Positions 46,696 to 56,580 are shown, counted from the stretch's first letter. The stretch: DNA of 64,000 bases from an uncultured Rhizobiaceae group bacterium (GCA_937958815.1 CALGMR010000002.1:186001-250000); one strand, 5' to 3'. Notes: generated by a model not told the origin, from the sequence alone. A program made the numbers and translations.

Positions 46696-48192
46696 ATGAC
46701 CGAACTTGTCGATGTGCGCACACCCAACCCGAAAAACTTCTTTCCTGGTGAAGACCACGATTGGGAGCTTGTGATTGGACTTGAAGTCCATGCGCAGGTC
46801 ACTTCCAACGCGAAGCTGTTTTCGGGCGCTTCCACAGCATTTGGTTCTGAGCAGAACTCCAACGTTTCTCTGGTGGATGCGGCCATGCCCGGCATGTTGC
46901 CCGTCATCAACGAAGAATGCGTGCGTCAGGCGGTAAAAACCGGCTTGGGCATGAGCGCAGTGATCAACAAGCGTTCTGTCTTTGACCGCAAGAACTATTT
47001 CTATCCAGATTTGCCGCAGGGTTATCAGATTTCTCAGCTCTATCATCCGATTGTCGGTGAGGGCACGATTACGGTTCAAGTTGGGCCCGATAAAGCCGGG
47101 AAATTTGAGACTGTCGAAATTGGTGTGGAACGTCTTCACCTTGAGCAAGATGCTGGCAAGTCCATGCATGACCAACACCCGACTATGAGCTTTGTGGATT
47201 TAAACCGTTCTGGCGTCGCCTTGATGGAGATCGTTTCAAAACCTGATATTCGATCCATTGATGAAGCGAAGGCTTATGTTACCAAGCTCCGCTCTATTTT
47301 GCGCTATCTCGGCACTTGCGATGGCAATATGGATCAAGGTTCCATGCGCGCTGACGTAAACGTTTCTGTGCGCAAACCTGGTGGTGATTTCGGCACACGT
47401 TGCGAAATCAAAAACGTGAATTCCATCCGTTTTATGGGGCAGGCGATTGAATATGAAGCCAAGCGCCAAATCGACATTCTTGAAGAGGGTGGGTCCATCG
47501 ACCAAGAAACGCGTTTGTTTGACCCAGTGAAAGTGGAAACACGGTCTATGCGCTCAAAAGAAGAAGCGCATGACTATCGCTACTTCCCAGATCCAGACTT
47601 GTTGCCGCTGGAATTTGATGATGCCTATATCGAGGAAATTCGTGCCAGCTTGCCCGAATTGCCAGACCAGAAACGCGCGCGGTTTATGGAAGAAGGTCTG
47701 TCGGAATATGATGCTTCTATCCTCGTTTCAGATAAGTCCTATGCAGACTATTTTGAAAAAGTGGCCGAAGGCCGTGATTCCAAAACCACTGCCAACTGGG
47801 TGATCAATGACTTGCTCGGCGCTTTGAATAAAGCGGGCAAGGATTTGGACAACAGCCCAATTTCTCCCCATCAACTGGGTGGCATTATTGACTTGATCAA
47901 AGCAGACACGATCAGCGGTAAAATCGCCAAAGACCTGTTTGAAATCGTCTGGAACGAAGGTGGAGACCCAGCCAAAATCGTTGAAGACCGCGGCATGGCG
48001 CAGGTGACCGATACGGGTGCTATTGAAGCGGCGATCGATGAAATCATTGCAGCAAATCCAGACAAAGTGGCCGAAGTACGCGAGAAGCCGAAAATGATTG
48101 GCTGGTTCGTGGGGCAAGTGATGGCCGCAACCGGTGGCAAAGCAAACCCGAAAGCGGTCAATGAATTGCTGCAGAAGAAGATCAATGGATGA
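46696..48192 (+). CDS. gatB: Glutamyl/aspartyl-tRNA amidotransferase subunit B
   Basis: 498-residue GatB, the kinase/transamidase subunit. It has the cradle domain with [24 protein letters not shown], then [12 protein letters not shown] and [17 protein letters not shown]. The C-terminal helical and tail (YqeY-like) domain binds tRNA. Start ATG 46696 ([13 protein letters not shown]) matches relatives and has GGAAG five bases upstream; the longer frame from 46639 is not supported. The stop overlaps the next gene (ATGA). Confidence 0.96.
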   Translation: MTELVDVRTPNPKNFFPGEDHDWELVIGLEVHAQVTSNAKLFSGASTAFGSEQNSNVSLVDAAMPGMLPVINEECVRQAVKTGLGMSAVINKRSVFDRKNYFYPDLPQGYQISQLYHPIVGEGTITVQVGPDKAGKFETVEIGVERLHLEQDAGKSMHDQHPTMSFVDLNRSGVALMEIVSKPDIRSIDEAKAYVTKLRSILRYLGTCDGNMDQGSMRADVNVSVRKPGGDFGTRCEIKNVNSIRFMGQAIEYEAKRQIDILEEGGSIDQETRLFDPVKVETRSMRSKEEAHDYRYFPDPDLLPLEFDDAYIEEIRASLPELPDQKRARFMEEGLSEYDASILVSDKSYADYFEKVAEGRDSKTTANWVINDLLGALNKAGKDLDNSPISPHQLGGIIDLIKADTISGKIAKDLFEIVWNEGGDPAKIVEDRGMAQVTDTGAIEAAIDEIIAANPDKVAEVREKPKMIGWFVGQVMAATGGKANPKAVNELLQKKING

Positions 48193-48794
48193 TGATTGCG
48201 CGCTTTTTTTTCGTGCTCATTGCTTATGCAGGATTTATGAGTTCTGCATTTGCAGCGGATGCGATGAAGGCTGCTGCATTGGAGTTTGTTCCAAGTCTGA
48301 AATCTGAATGTGATCAGGTTTTAGAACTCTCTGCGAAGCCAGAGTTCTCGCTGTATCAAGAAAAATCTCTTGAACGAAAAACGTCGACTGCATGGCTTGT
48401 GGTTCGAGTGCCTTGCAACGTTGGCGCCTATAACATTGAGAGCGTTTGGTTGATTGTTGATGAAAACAACTCTGTAAAGCGGGCAAGTTTCTCCGTACCA
48501 CAATTCAAAACAGTCTTTGAAAGCACAAAGGAAAATGATCCAACGGGTGAGTCGGACATAGTGAAATTGATTAGGGTGTCAGGTTACTCTGTGGTGCATT
48601 CACTTATTAACTCCAAATTCGATCCAACCACGGGCATAATGAACCACTTCTCTAAAGGGCGAGGCTTGGGTGACGTTTATGATTCTGGAAATTGGCGTCT
48701 CAAATTTGGTGAGTTCGTATTAGAAACTTACGAGACTGATCCTGTTTATGATCTCAAACAAGTTCCAGCTATGAAGTTGGATTTTACAAAATAA
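48189..48794 (+). CDS. Exported protein, DUF1176-like
   Basis: 201-residue protein with a clear signal peptide (hydrophobic 3-20, cleavage after SSAFA). The mature part contains [22 protein letters not shown], which resembles the conserved core of DUF1176 exported proteins, and a second Cys in SECDQV that could pair with it. Function unknown. Its ATG lies inside the gatB stop (four-base overlap), so it is translationally coupled to gatB. Confidence 0.65.
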   Translation: MMIARFFFVLIAYAGFMSSAFAADAMKAAALEFVPSLKSECDQVLELSAKPEFSLYQEKSLERKTSTAWLVVRVPCNVGAYNIESVWLIVDENNSVKRASFSVPQFKTVFESTKENDPTGESDIVKLIRVSGYSVVHSLINSKFDPTTGIMNHFSKGRGLGDVYDSGNWRLKFGEFVLETYETDPVYDLKQVPAMKLDFTK

Positions 48795-48812
48795 CGCTGA
48801 ATTGGGTGTCAT

Positions 48813-49298
48813 ATGTCACTTCAAATTAAACGTGCTGAAGGTCTTGAGATTGCTGCGGCACGCGAACTTTCAAACACCAGTTGGCTGTCCACATATCCGC
48901 CTTTGATTGGAGAGGATGAAACGCGCTCCATCATTGAAGGGCGTCATTCTGCCGAGGTGTTCAAAGAACAAGCTGCACGTGTGCAAGATAGATTCCTCGT
49001 GGCTGTTGAAAATGGTGACGTGGTCGGTCACTGCTACGCGTTCCAAAAAGACGGCATGTATGTGGATCGGTTGCATGTTGATCCCACATTGAAGGGACGC
49101 GGCATAGGCAAAGCCCTATTGGCGCATCTGGAAAGCCAGTTGTTTGCAGACACGCGGTGTTGGCTGGATGTTTTGCAGGGCAATGATGCCGCAATGGGTT
49201 TTTACGAACGCGTTGGATATAAAAAGGTCGGCCAAACCGATGCTTGTGGTGGACTTTCTGGCATTCCTGCGGTGATATTTGAGAAAATCATTCACTAA
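48813..49298 (+). CDS. GNAT family N-acetyltransferase
   Basis: 161-residue GNAT. The acetyl-CoA binding motif A is LHVDPTLKGRGIGKALLAHLE (about residues 88-108, with R/Q-x-x-G-x-G/A), and motif B ends in MGFYERVGYKKVG. Substrate unknown. It starts 19 bases after the DUF1176-like gene and is followed by the PhyH-family gene after 10 bases, so these genes probably extend the gatB transcript. Confidence 0.88.
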   Translation: MSLQIKRAEGLEIAAARELSNTSWLSTYPPLIGEDETRSIIEGRHSAEVFKEQAARVQDRFLVAVENGDVVGHCYAFQKDGMYVDRLHVDPTLKGRGIGKALLAHLESQLFADTRCWLDVLQGNDAAMGFYERVGYKKVGQTDACGGLSGIPAVIFEKIIH

Positions 49299-49308
49299 GG
49301 CGTCACGC

Positions 49309-50097
49309 ATGGCCAACCCAGATATTTCCCAATTTCAAGAAGATGGCGTCACGGTTGTACGCAATGTTTTGGATGCCGAATGGCTGGCTCGGCTTGCTGC
49401 GGCGATTGAGGAAAACATGGCAAACCCTGGGCCTCACGGGAAGAACCATGCGGAAGAGGGCGGAGCGTATTTCGGCGATTATGTGAACTGGAAGCGCATT
49501 CCGGATTTTCTGAATGTGGCGAGCGATGGCCCTTTGGGAAAACTGGCAGCAGAATTGATGGGTGCCTCAAAAGTGCAATTTTTCCATGAACATGTGTTGG
49601 TGAAAGAGCCTGGCAACAGTTCCGCTACACCATGGCACCAAGACATGCCTTATTATTGTTTGGAAGGTGAGAAGACCGTGAGCCTTTGGGTTCCGCTCGA
49701 CCCAGTTGGCGAAGCGGAAAGTCTGAATTTCATGAAGGGGTCGCATCGCGGCAAGAAGACATATACACCGCGCCGTTTCAAAACGCTGGAGCCGTTGGAA
49801 GGCGATACAACTGATTACTCCCCATTCCCCGAAATCGACGAGAATGCGGACAATATTGTTTCATACGCCGTAGAGCCGGGTGATGTCTTGGCTTTCGATT
49901 TTCACACTTTGCATGATGCACCTGCGAACCCCACCGACACGCGCCGCCGTGCAGTGAGCTTTCGTTTTGTGGGCGAGGGCGCGCGCTATGTGGCGCGACC
50001 TCATGACATCTCACCGCCCTTTATCGACCTCGGTTTGAAATTGAACATGAATGATGCCCTGCCTGAAGAGTGGTTTCCAACCGTCTGGCAGGCTTAG
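49309..50097 (+). CDS. Phytanoyl-CoA dioxygenase family protein
   Basis: 262-residue Fe(II)/2-oxoglutarate oxygenase of the PhyH family. The first part of the iron triad is His110-x-Asp112 (ATPWHQDMPYY). The distal His is in FDFHTLHDAPANP, with an Arg cluster (TRRRAVSFRF) that would hold 2-oxoglutarate. Bacterial members hydroxylate diverse small molecules, including ectoine-type and lipid substrates; the substrate here is unknown. ATG 49309 starts the conserved part. It converges on nadK with four bases between. Confidence 0.85.
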   Translation: MANPDISQFQEDGVTVVRNVLDAEWLARLAAAIEENMANPGPHGKNHAEEGGAYFGDYVNWKRIPDFLNVASDGPLGKLAAELMGASKVQFFHEHVLVKEPGNSSATPWHQDMPYYCLEGEKTVSLWVPLDPVGEAESLNFMKGSHRGKKTYTPRRFKTLEPLEGDTTDYSPFPEIDENADNIVSYAVEPGDVLAFDFHTLHDAPANPTDTRRRAVSFRFVGEGARYVARPHDISPPFIDLGLKLNMNDALPEEWFPTVWQA

Positions 50098-50101
50098 TGG
50101 T

Positions 50102-50869
50102 CTAATACCTAAACTGTTCGTCCAAGATACGTTCTTCCCATGAGTGCTCTGGATCAAACATCAAGACGCCTGTTGATTTGCGGTCTTCGTGAATGCTCAC
50201 TTCCACAGCCGATTTGATCTCTGTATTGTCGGCCACCGCGTTTACAGGACGTTTTTCTGGCTCAAGCGCGGTAATTTTCACCTTCGCCGTGTTGGGCAAC
50301 AATGCACCGCGCCAATTGCGGGGGCGGAACGGGCTCACGGGTGTCAGCGCCAGCAAAGGTGCTTTGAGGGGCAGAATAGGCCCGTGGGCGGACAGGTTGT
50401 AGGCCGTTGAACCTTGAGGAGTGGCCACCATGATGCCGTCACAAACGAGAGCTTCGAGCCTTGGCTTTTTGTCAATGTCGATGCGCAGCTTGGCCGCCTG
50501 ATGCGATTGGCGAAACAGCGACACTTCGTTGAATGCGCGGGCGGTGTGGTGCTTTCCATCACTGTCGACAGCCTCCATCACTAGGGGGTGAATTTTGGCG
50601 CGCAGAGACTTGGAAATGCGTTCGATCAGATTTTCCTCACGAAACTCATTCATGAGAAAGCCAATTGTGCCTTTGTTCATGCCGTAAACAGGCTTGCCTG
50701 AATCCATGTATTTCAGCTGCGTTTGCAGCATGAAACCATCACCACCCAACGCAACAATAATGTCTGCTTCATCAGCGGGCACGTTGTCATACTTTGCCAC
50801 CAAAGAAGCTTTGGCTTCTTGTGCGGTTTCTGTTCGGTTGGCGGCGAACGCGATGGTGAACTCTGGCAT
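50102..50869 (-). CDS. nadK: NAD kinase
   Basis: 255-residue enzyme making NADP from NAD. The family motif GGDGFMLQTQ (GGDG, ATP and metal binding) and the NAD-binding NKGTIGFLMNE are intact, as is TPQGSTAYNLSAHGPILPL. Cytosolic. It stands alone on the minus strand between the PhyH-family gene and a GNAT gene, and is functionally in keeping with the pntAB transhydrogenase genes 1.3 kb away. Confidence 0.95.
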   Translation of the reverse strand: MPEFTIAFAANRTETAQEAKASLVAKYDNVPADEADIIVALGGDGFMLQTQLKYMDSGKPVYGMNKGTIGFLMNEFREENLIERISKSLRAKIHPLVMEAVDSDGKHHTARAFNEVSLFRQSHQAAKLRIDIDKKPRLEALVCDGIMVATPQGSTAYNLSAHGPILPLKAPLLALTPVSPFRPRNWRGALLPNTAKVKITALEPEKRPVNAVADNTEIKSAVEVSIHEDRKSTGVLMFDPEHSWEERILDEQFRY

Positions 50870-50982
50870 TTGGGCTTTTTCTTTTCAGTCGAAGCAGACG
50901 AACATTTTCAATGCCTTATTGACAACGGAACGGCAAGGTTTTGCAATAGTCTCAATGAATAAGAACATAATGGGTACCGGTG

Positions 50983-51516
50983 ATGTCTGAAGTGAAGGTG
51001 GTCAAAGTTCTTCCCGAACACTTCGACCATCAAGTGGATGCACTTGCGGACATCTTACATGCTTGTGTCAATGATGGTGCCAGTGTCGGGTTCATTTTGC
51101 CATTCACTTTGGAAGCAAGCCGAACGTTTTGGCAAAATGCGATTGAGCCAAGTTTGCACTCGGATGACAATGTGTTGTTTGCGGCAGTGAGCGATGGGGA
51201 GACCGTCGGGACGGTTCAACTGTGTTGCGCCACCATGCCCAATCAACCACATCGCGCTGATGTTTCAAAAATGCTGGTTCACCCTCGCCATCAACGCAAA
51301 GGTGCAGGTAAAGCGTTGCTTGCGGCTTTGGAAGCGGAAGCCAAATTGCGCAAACGCACGCTGCTCACTCTTGATACGCGAACTGGTGACAATGCGGAGC
51401 CACTTTATAAATCCGTTGGTTTTCAAGAGGCTGGCATCATCCCGCAATTTTGCCGTGACACAAAAACGGATCGTTTGGATTCCACCACCTATATGTACAA
51501 AATCCTTGCAGTTTGA
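50983..51516 (+). CDS. GNAT family N-acetyltransferase
   Basis: 177-residue GNAT with motif A KMLVHPRHQRKGAGKALLAALE and the C-terminal PLYKSVGFQEAG. It resembles small-molecule acetyltransferases of the type that inactivate antibiotics or toxins in other bacteria, but no substrate can be named. ATG 50983 may be preceded by a GTG at 50980. It is followed by a strong terminator hairpin. Confidence 0.88.
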   Translation: MSEVKVVKVLPEHFDHQVDALADILHACVNDGASVGFILPFTLEASRTFWQNAIEPSLHSDDNVLFAAVSDGETVGTVQLCCATMPNQPHRADVSKMLVHPRHQRKGAGKALLAALEAEAKLRKRTLLTLDTRTGDNAEPLYKSVGFQEAGIIPQFCRDTKTDRLDSTTYMYKILAV

Positions 51517-51522
51517 AACAAG

Positions 51523-51556
51523 AAGCCCGCCGCATTCGTGCGAAAGGGCGGGCTTT
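51523..51556. terminator. Intrinsic terminator after the GNAT gene
   Basis: Nine-base stem AAGCCCGCC (51523-51531) / GGCGGGCTT (51547-51555) with a 15-base loop, ending in TTT. It lies seven bases after the GNAT stop codon. The AA at the left foot gives some activity also for the convergent gene on the minus strand. Confidence 0.8.
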
Positions 51557-51578
51557 GTTGATCGATTGAAGACTTGGA

Positions 51579-52094
51579 CTAGCTGCTTGCAGCTGTCTTT
51601 TTCTTCTTCTTAGTTTTCTTCTTTTTTGTGGTCGTCTTTTTGGCTTTAGGCTTTTTGGTCTTCGAAGCCGTTTTCTTTGTTGTCTTCTTTTTCGGCTTGT
51701 CCGTTTCAGCCGTTACCGATTTTTTCTTTTTCGTGGTTTTTTTCTTCGTAGTCTTTTTGGTCGATGTTGTGTCTTCCGACGCGCTTGTTGAAGCCTTTGT
51801 CGCTTTCACATCGTCATCAGCCTTTTTGGCTGTTTTCTTCTTTGTACTTGTCTTTTTCTTGGTGGTTTTCTTTGCGCCACCACCTGGCTTGGCGCGGCAG
51901 AACGCCTTTACGTTTGCACCGTCAGATCGGGTGAAAGCAGCCACATGTGAGCAAGCATCGTTTGCTGTACAAGCCGTCTTTGACAAGCCTTTGCAAATGC
52001 TTTGAGCCTGAGCGGTTGTCACTGGCGTGAACATGAACGTTGCAGCCAATGCAAATGCCGCAGCTGGGGCTGAAATAAGCGTATTGATCTTCAT
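51579..52094 (-). CDS. Exported lysine-rich protein
   Basis: 171-residue protein. A signal peptide (hydrophobic 9-25, cleavage after AQA) is followed by a short globular part of about 55 residues with four cysteines (ICKGLSKTACTANDACSHV ... AFCRAK). The rest is a tail almost entirely of Lys, Thr, Ala and Ser in short KKTTKKK-like repeats. The four Cys could form two disulfides in the periplasm. The basic tail may bind DNA, LPS or peptidoglycan. No family is recognised. A large palindrome sits upstream at 52142-52170. Confidence 0.75.
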   Translation of the reverse strand: MKINTLISAPAAAFALAATFMFTPVTTAQAQSICKGLSKTACTANDACSHVAAFTRSDGANVKAFCRAKPGGGAKKTTKKKTSTKKKTAKKADDDVKATKASTSASEDTTSTKKTTKKKTTKKKKSVTAETDKPKKKTTKKTASKTKKPKAKKTTTKKKKTKKKKKTAASS

Positions 52095-52141
52095 AAAGAG
52101 TTCTCCCGAGAATCTAAAACCATCGAGCCAAGCAGCAACCG

Positions 52142-52170
52142 ACTCAACATTACGTTACGTAATATTGAGT
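52142..52170. promoter_or_regulatory. 29-base palindrome upstream of the lysine-rich exported protein
   Basis: The arms ACTCAA and ATTACGT (52142-52155) are mirrored by ACGTAAT and TTGAGT (52157-52170), with one mismatched pair (C52148/A52164) and a single-base centre. It is 48 bases upstream of the lysine-rich gene and 26 bases after the pntB stop. There is no T tract, so an operator is more likely than a terminator. Confidence 0.5.
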
Positions 52171-52195
52171 GATTGTGCTGATTGCAAGGCAGGTT

Positions 52196-53569
52196 CTAAT
52201 TTAGTTTCTGCAGCAATGCATCAACAGATGCTTTTGCATCTCCATAGAACATGCGGGTGTTTTCTTTAAAGAACAAGGGGTTTTCTACACCGGAATAACC
52301 AGTACCCGCGCCACGTTTTGACACAAATACTTGTTTTGCTTTCCAAACTTCCAGTACAGGCATGCCCGCAATTGGCGAATTTGGGTCTTCCTGCGCTGCA
52401 GGATTAACGATGTCGTTTGAGCCAACAACCATCACAACATCTGTTTCCGGAAGATCATCATTGATCTCGTCCATTTCCAAAACGATGTCGTAAGGCACTT
52501 TTGCCTCAGCCAGCAACACGTTCATATGGCCCGGCAAACGACCCGCAACGGGGTGGATTGCAAACCGTACATTCTTGCCAGCACCGCGCAAACGGCGTGT
52601 CAGCTCGGATATTGAGCTTTGGGCTTGCGCCACAGCCATGCCGTAGCCTGGAACGATGACAATACTGTCGGCCGCATCAAGAGCAGCTGCCACAGCGTCG
52701 GCCTCAATGGAAACCATTTCGCCTTCAATTTCCATTGCTGGGCCGGTTGACCCGCCAAAGCCACCAAGGATTACGGATACGAAGTTTCGGTTCATCGCGC
52801 GGCACATGATGTAGGACAGGATTGCGCCTGAGGAGCCCACCAATGCGCCTGTTACGATCAACAGATCATTGCCAAGCAAGAAACCTGTGGCTGCAGCAGC
52901 CCAGCCTGAATATGAATTCAGCATGGAGACTACGACGGGCATATCCGCGCCACCAATGGCCATAACCAAATGCGCACCGATGGCAAATGCGATCAACATG
53001 ATCAAAATCAAAGTCCACATTCCAACATGGGATGCGAACATGAAACCGAGAATGAGGCACAAGATAATGCCACCAGCGTTTAATCCGTGGCGGAAGGGCA
53101 GTGTGAGTGGTTTGCCGTCAATCGAACCAGCAAGTTTGCCGTAAGCGATGATTGAGCCCGTGAATGTAATTGCGCCGATGAATACGCCCAGAATTATTTC
53201 CCATTCGTGGATGGTGATTTCAGCACCAACCAACCCTTCGGGTGGAGTGATTGCTGAATTCAGACCGATAAACACAGCCGCCAAACCAACAAAGGAATGT
53301 AGTGCAGCTACGAGTTGAGGCATTTCGGTCATTTCGACCTTTTGCGCCACACGAACACCCACGGCGCTGCCGATGCCCAGCATCAAAACGATAAGCCAGT
53401 AGTTGCCAACCGAACTGGCGAAGAGTGTGGCGAAGACCGCCAACCCCATGCCCACTATACCATACCAAACGGAGCGTTTGGCGCTTTCCTGGTTGCTCAT
53501 GCCGCCAAGGGAAAGAATGAAAAGAATGCTTGCTGTCACGTAAACAGCGGTGATGAAACCGTTTTCCAT
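52196..53569 (-). CDS. pntB: NAD(P) transhydrogenase subunit beta
   Basis: 457-residue inner-membrane subunit. It has about nine hydrophobic helices (residues 5-255) that form part of the proton channel. A C-terminal NADP-binding domain follows ([67 protein letters not shown]). Together with PntA it uses the proton gradient to reduce NADP with NADH. It lies 12 bases after pntA. Confidence 0.97.
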   Translation of the reverse strand: MENGFITAVYVTASILFILSLGGMSNQESAKRSVWYGIVGMGLAVFATLFASSVGNYWLIVLMLGIGSAVGVRVAQKVEMTEMPQLVAALHSFVGLAAVFIGLNSAITPPEGLVGAEITIHEWEIILGVFIGAITFTGSIIAYGKLAGSIDGKPLTLPFRHGLNAGGIILCLILGFMFASHVGMWTLILIMLIAFAIGAHLVMAIGGADMPVVVSMLNSYSGWAAAATGFLLGNDLLIVTGALVGSSGAILSYIMCRAMNRNFVSVILGGFGGSTGPAMEIEGEMVSIEADAVAAALDAADSIVIVPGYGMAVAQAQSSISELTRRLRGAGKNVRFAIHPVAGRLPGHMNVLLAEAKVPYDIVLEMDEINDDLPETDVVMVVGSNDIVNPAAQEDPNSPIAGMPVLEVWKAKQVFVSKRGAGTGYSGVENPLFFKENTRMFYGDAKASVDALLQKLN

Positions 53570-53581
53570 GATCTTTGCTCC

Positions 53582-55144
53582 TTAGCTTTTCTGGAACATG
53601 GCAAGCATGCGCCGTGTTACCATGAAGCCGCCAACGATGTTGATTGCGGCAATGAGGACTGAAATGGCTGCCAATATGGTGACAAGCCAGCTAGAAGAGC
53701 CGATCTGCAACAATGCACCGACTATGATAATGCCGGAAATGGCATTCGTGATCGCCATAAGTGGCGTGTGCAGCGCGTGGCTGACGTTCCAAATGACTTG
53801 GAAGCCCACGAAACATGCAAGCGCGAACACAATCATGTGCTGCATGAAGCTCGCTGGGGCATACATCCCAATCACCATCAACAACAGACCGCCTGCAGCC
53901 AACAAGCCGATTTCGCGAACGCCAGCTTTGCGCTGTTCTTCAGCTTCCTTCGCTGCAATTTCTTCGCGGGTAGGCTCAGGTTCCTTTGGCGGTTGTTTTG
54001 CTATTGCTGCCACTTTTGGGGGCGGTGGTGGGAAGGTGATTTTGCCTTTGTGAGCCACGGTTGCGCCGCGGATTACATCATCTTCCATATTGTGATTAAT
54101 CTTGCCGTCCTTTTCAGGGGTCAGATCAGTCAGCATATGACGAATGTTTGTGGCGTAAAGGGACGAGGATTGTGTCGCCATGCGGCTTGGAAAATCCGTG
54201 TAGCCGATGATGGTGACGCCATTTGGCGTTTCGATTTTCTCGTCCTTTACAGTGAGGTCGCAATTGCCACCGCGTTCTGCTGCAAGGTCGACAACGACAG
54301 AACCCGGTTTCATGGCTTTCACCATATCTTCCAGCCATAATTTCGGTGCGTCGCGACCAGGGATCAAAGCCGTCGTGATGACGATGTCCACATCGGACGC
54401 TTGTTCTCTGAACAATTCCAATTGCTTTTCACGGAATTCAGGAGAGGAGGGGGCAGCATAGCCGCCTTCGCCTGAACCGCTCTCTTCAAAATCGAGCAAC
54501 AGAAATTCTGCGCCCATAGATTCGATTTGTTCTGCCACTTCCGGTCGAACATCAAAGGCGCGTACAATCGCACCCAAAGACTGTGCTGCACCAATGGCAG
54601 CAAGACCAGCAACGCCAGCGCCGATGACCAAGACTTTGGCAGGTGGCACTTTGCCGGCAGCAGTGATTTGCCCCGTAAAGAAACGACCGAACGAATTGCC
54701 GGCTTCGATAACGGCGCGATAACCTGCAATATTGGCCATGGACGACAAAGCATCCATTTTTTGTGCACGCGAAATACGTGGCACCATATCTTTTGCGATC
54801 AGAGTTGTTTTCGCAGCGGTTGCAGCTTCTAGGAGCTTTTTGTTGTCGGAAGGATAGACGAAGGAAATTACCGTCTTACCTTTTTCAAATTTCTTGCTTT
54901 CAGCGTTGGTCGGAGGTTGGACCTTTGCAATTATGTCGGCCTTTTTCCACAAATCAGCTGCAGACTTCACGACGGTTGCACCCGCTGCTTTATAATCGGC
55001 ATCAGAAAAACGGGCTGCTGCTCCGGCGCCAGACTGGATAATGCATTCGTGTCCGAGCTTCATTATATCGGTGACAGACTGCGGGGTCATCGCCACGCGG
55101 TTCTCACCTTTGGCAACCTCTTTGGGCGTTCCAACAATGCTCAC
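53582..55144 (-). CDS. pntA: NAD(P) transhydrogenase subunit alpha, fused form
   Basis: 520-residue subunit. The N-terminal NAD-binding domain ([51 protein letters not shown]) makes up about 370 residues. After a Pro/Glu-rich linker (FPPPPPK) come three to four membrane helices (from about residue 412). In many alphaproteobacteria, such as Rhodospirillum, these parts are separate genes (pntAA and pntAB); here they are one chain as in E. coli. A 240-base region with regulatory features separates it from the divergent Crp/Fnr gene. Confidence 0.96.
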   Translation of the reverse strand: MSIVGTPKEVAKGENRVAMTPQSVTDIMKLGHECIIQSGAGAAARFSDADYKAAGATVVKSAADLWKKADIIAKVQPPTNAESKKFEKGKTVISFVYPSDNKKLLEAATAAKTTLIAKDMVPRISRAQKMDALSSMANIAGYRAVIEAGNSFGRFFTGQITAAGKVPPAKVLVIGAGVAGLAAIGAAQSLGAIVRAFDVRPEVAEQIESMGAEFLLLDFEESGSGEGGYAAPSSPEFREKQLELFREQASDVDIVITTALIPGRDAPKLWLEDMVKAMKPGSVVVDLAAERGGNCDLTVKDEKIETPNGVTIIGYTDFPSRMATQSSSLYATNIRHMLTDLTPEKDGKINHNMEDDVIRGATVAHKGKITFPPPPPKVAAIAKQPPKEPEPTREEIAAKEAEEQRKAGVREIGLLAAGGLLLMVIGMYAPASFMQHMIVFALACFVGFQVIWNVSHALHTPLMAITNAISGIIIVGALLQIGSSSWLVTILAAISVLIAAINIVGGFMVTRRMLAMFQKS

Positions 55145-55218
55145 TTCTAGTACTCCTAAAGTCTAATTCAGAGTTATTTGTATAGGTTTGCTTACCAGCA
55201 TTCTAGTGATCGAATCGG

Positions 55219-55232
55219 ATTGATTTATCAAT
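55219..55232. promoter_or_regulatory. FNR-like inverted repeat, short spacer
   Basis: ATTGAT-TT-ATCAAT, located between divergent pntA and the Crp/Fnr-type regulator gene. It resembles the FNR half sites TTGAT/ATCAA but with 2 instead of 4 bases between them. The spacing makes a classical FNR dimer unlikely, so this is only a candidate operator. Confidence 0.3.
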
Positions 55233-55384
55233 GTCCGCAGAAAAGTTGGAATAAAGACGTGGTCAAACCACGCATTCCGTCTGTCTTTTCGACAAACGTG
55301 TCATTTGAGAAGGTTGAACACTGCGATAAAGGATTAGATAGATTTGAGTTCAACTTCACATTGACAAGAGAGTGAGAGCGTCGA

Positions 55385-56011
55385 ATGGAAAAGAATGAAG
55401 ACGTTCCTGAGTGTTTGCGTCAATTTCGAACAGTTGCACTGCCCGCTCAGGCGACCGTTTTTAGCGCGGGTGATCCGTGTAGCAATTTCTATTTTGTCCA
55501 AAGCGGCTCCATTCGCGTCGATTTAATCACCGCAGATGGAAAATCGGTGCTCTTGTACCGCATTGGCCCGAAACAAACCTGCATTCTTTCCACCTCGTGC
55601 TTGATATCCCATGAACACCATTGTGCGGAAGCAATGACTGAAACGGCTGTTGAGGCGATTGCGGTGCCAAAGGAAGAATTTGAGACTCTGCTGAGCACTT
55701 CCCAATCATTCCGCGAATTGGTGTTCCAATCTTTTTCTCTTCGTTTTTCAACTATGATGGCCAAAATCAACGAAGTGAGCTTTGCGTCATTGGACAGCCG
55801 TCTGGCAGGCAGGTTGCTTGAGCTGGGCAAAGACAGGGAAATCATCAAGATCACACACGAGCAACTGGCCAGAGACCTCGGTTCTGCCAGAGAAGTTGTC
55901 AGCCGCAAACTTTTGGATTGGGAAGCGAAGGGACTCATTGAGCGGGGAAGGGGTGATGTCCGCATTCTCGCACCCGTTCAACTGAAACAATTTTCCGCGC
56001 TTGGTGACTAA
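55385..56011 (+). CDS. Crp/Fnr family transcriptional regulator
   Basis: 208-residue regulator. The cyclic-nucleotide-binding-like domain (about 15-120, FSAGDPCSNFYFVQSGSIRVDL) lacks the N-terminal Cys cluster that FNR uses for [4Fe-4S]. It does contain scattered cysteines (C10, C32, C66, C71, C80). The C-terminal winged helix is ITHEQLARDLGSAREVVSRKLLDWEAKGLIERGRG. Immediately downstream are DUF2892 and rhodanese genes on the same strand. By comparison with similar cassettes it may sense persulfide or redox state, but this is inference. Confidence 0.88.
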   Translation: MEKNEDVPECLRQFRTVALPAQATVFSAGDPCSNFYFVQSGSIRVDLITADGKSVLLYRIGPKQTCILSTSCLISHEHHCAEAMTETAVEAIAVPKEEFETLLSTSQSFRELVFQSFSLRFSTMMAKINEVSFASLDSRLAGRLLELGKDREIIKITHEQLARDLGSAREVVSRKLLDWEAKGLIERGRGDVRILAPVQLKQFSALGD

Positions 56012-56071
56012 GTCACAGAAGCCTTGATCTCCTTCAGATATAAAGAGGTGTCATTGAGAAGGAGAAATATC

Positions 56072-56287
56072 ATGAATTTTGCAAATGTGGGTTCCGCAGA
56101 CAGAATGCTGCGTATTATTATCGGCGCTATTTTGATCTTGCTGCCACTGCTCGGCGTCGTCGTCAGCGCATCTTCGACATTGGGTATCGCTTCAATGGTT
56201 GTCGGTATGGTGCTTGTTGTGACCGGATTTGTTAGTTTTTGCCCCCTATATCGTATCATCGGTGCAAGCACGCGCGCCAAAAACTAG
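56072..56287 (+). CDS. DUF2892 family membrane protein
   Basis: 71-residue protein with two hydrophobic helices (about 13-32 and 36-58) and the family opening MNFANVGSADRMLRIIIGA. DUF2892 domains occur alone or fused to rhodaneses, as in YgaP. The ATG at 56072 has AAGGAG upstream. It lies between the Crp/Fnr regulator and the rhodanese gene and probably forms a cassette with them. Confidence 0.85.
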   Translation: MNFANVGSADRMLRIIIGAILILLPLLGVVVSASSTLGIASMVVGMVLVVTGFVSFCPLYRIIGASTRAKN

Positions 56288-56307
56288 GCTTGTCGTTTTT
56301 GAAAAAA

Positions 56308-56580
56308 ATGGGTTTTGGAAACCCAATTGAGAAAATTTCTCCGGCTGACGCATATGAAGGATGTCTTGCCGGAGAAACAGTCATTATTGATGTGCGCGAA
56401 GCAAATGAGTGGCAACAAACAGGAACGCCAAAGGGGCACCTTCGAATTGCGCTGAACGATGTTGATTTCGTCGAACAGGTGGCAGCGCTCACTGATGCAT
56501 TTCCCCATGCGGCTCTGGCCATCAGTTGCAAAAGTGGTATGCGGGCCGAAATGGCAACCCGTGTTCTGGCACTCAAATGA
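56308..56580 (+). CDS. Rhodanese-like sulfurtransferase
   Basis: About 90 residues with a single rhodanese domain: ETVIIDVREANEWQQTGTPKGHL and the active-site loop SCKSGMR (CxxGxR form, catalytic Cys). It would carry a persulfide sulfur between donor and acceptor, perhaps with the DUF2892 membrane protein encoded just before it. ATG 56308 is my choice; the frame is open upstream, so a TTG start nearer 56290 cannot be excluded. Confidence 0.85.
   Translation: MGFGNPIEKISPADAYEGCLAGETVIIDVREANEWQQTGTPKGHLRIALNDVDFVEQVAALTDAFPHAALAISCKSGMRAEMATRVLALK

Noticed and set aside
51628-52005. 125-residue hydrophobic Phe/Val frame opposite the lysine-rich protein
   Set aside because: It is the antisense reading of Lys codon runs (AAG/AAA giving CTT/TTT). 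The minus-strand protein has a signal peptide and ordered cysteines, which the plus-strand frame lacks.
55178-55375. 65-residue frame in the pntA-Crp/Fnr gap
   Set aside because: Composition is random-like, no ribosome binding site, and it overlaps the regulatory region of two divergent genes.
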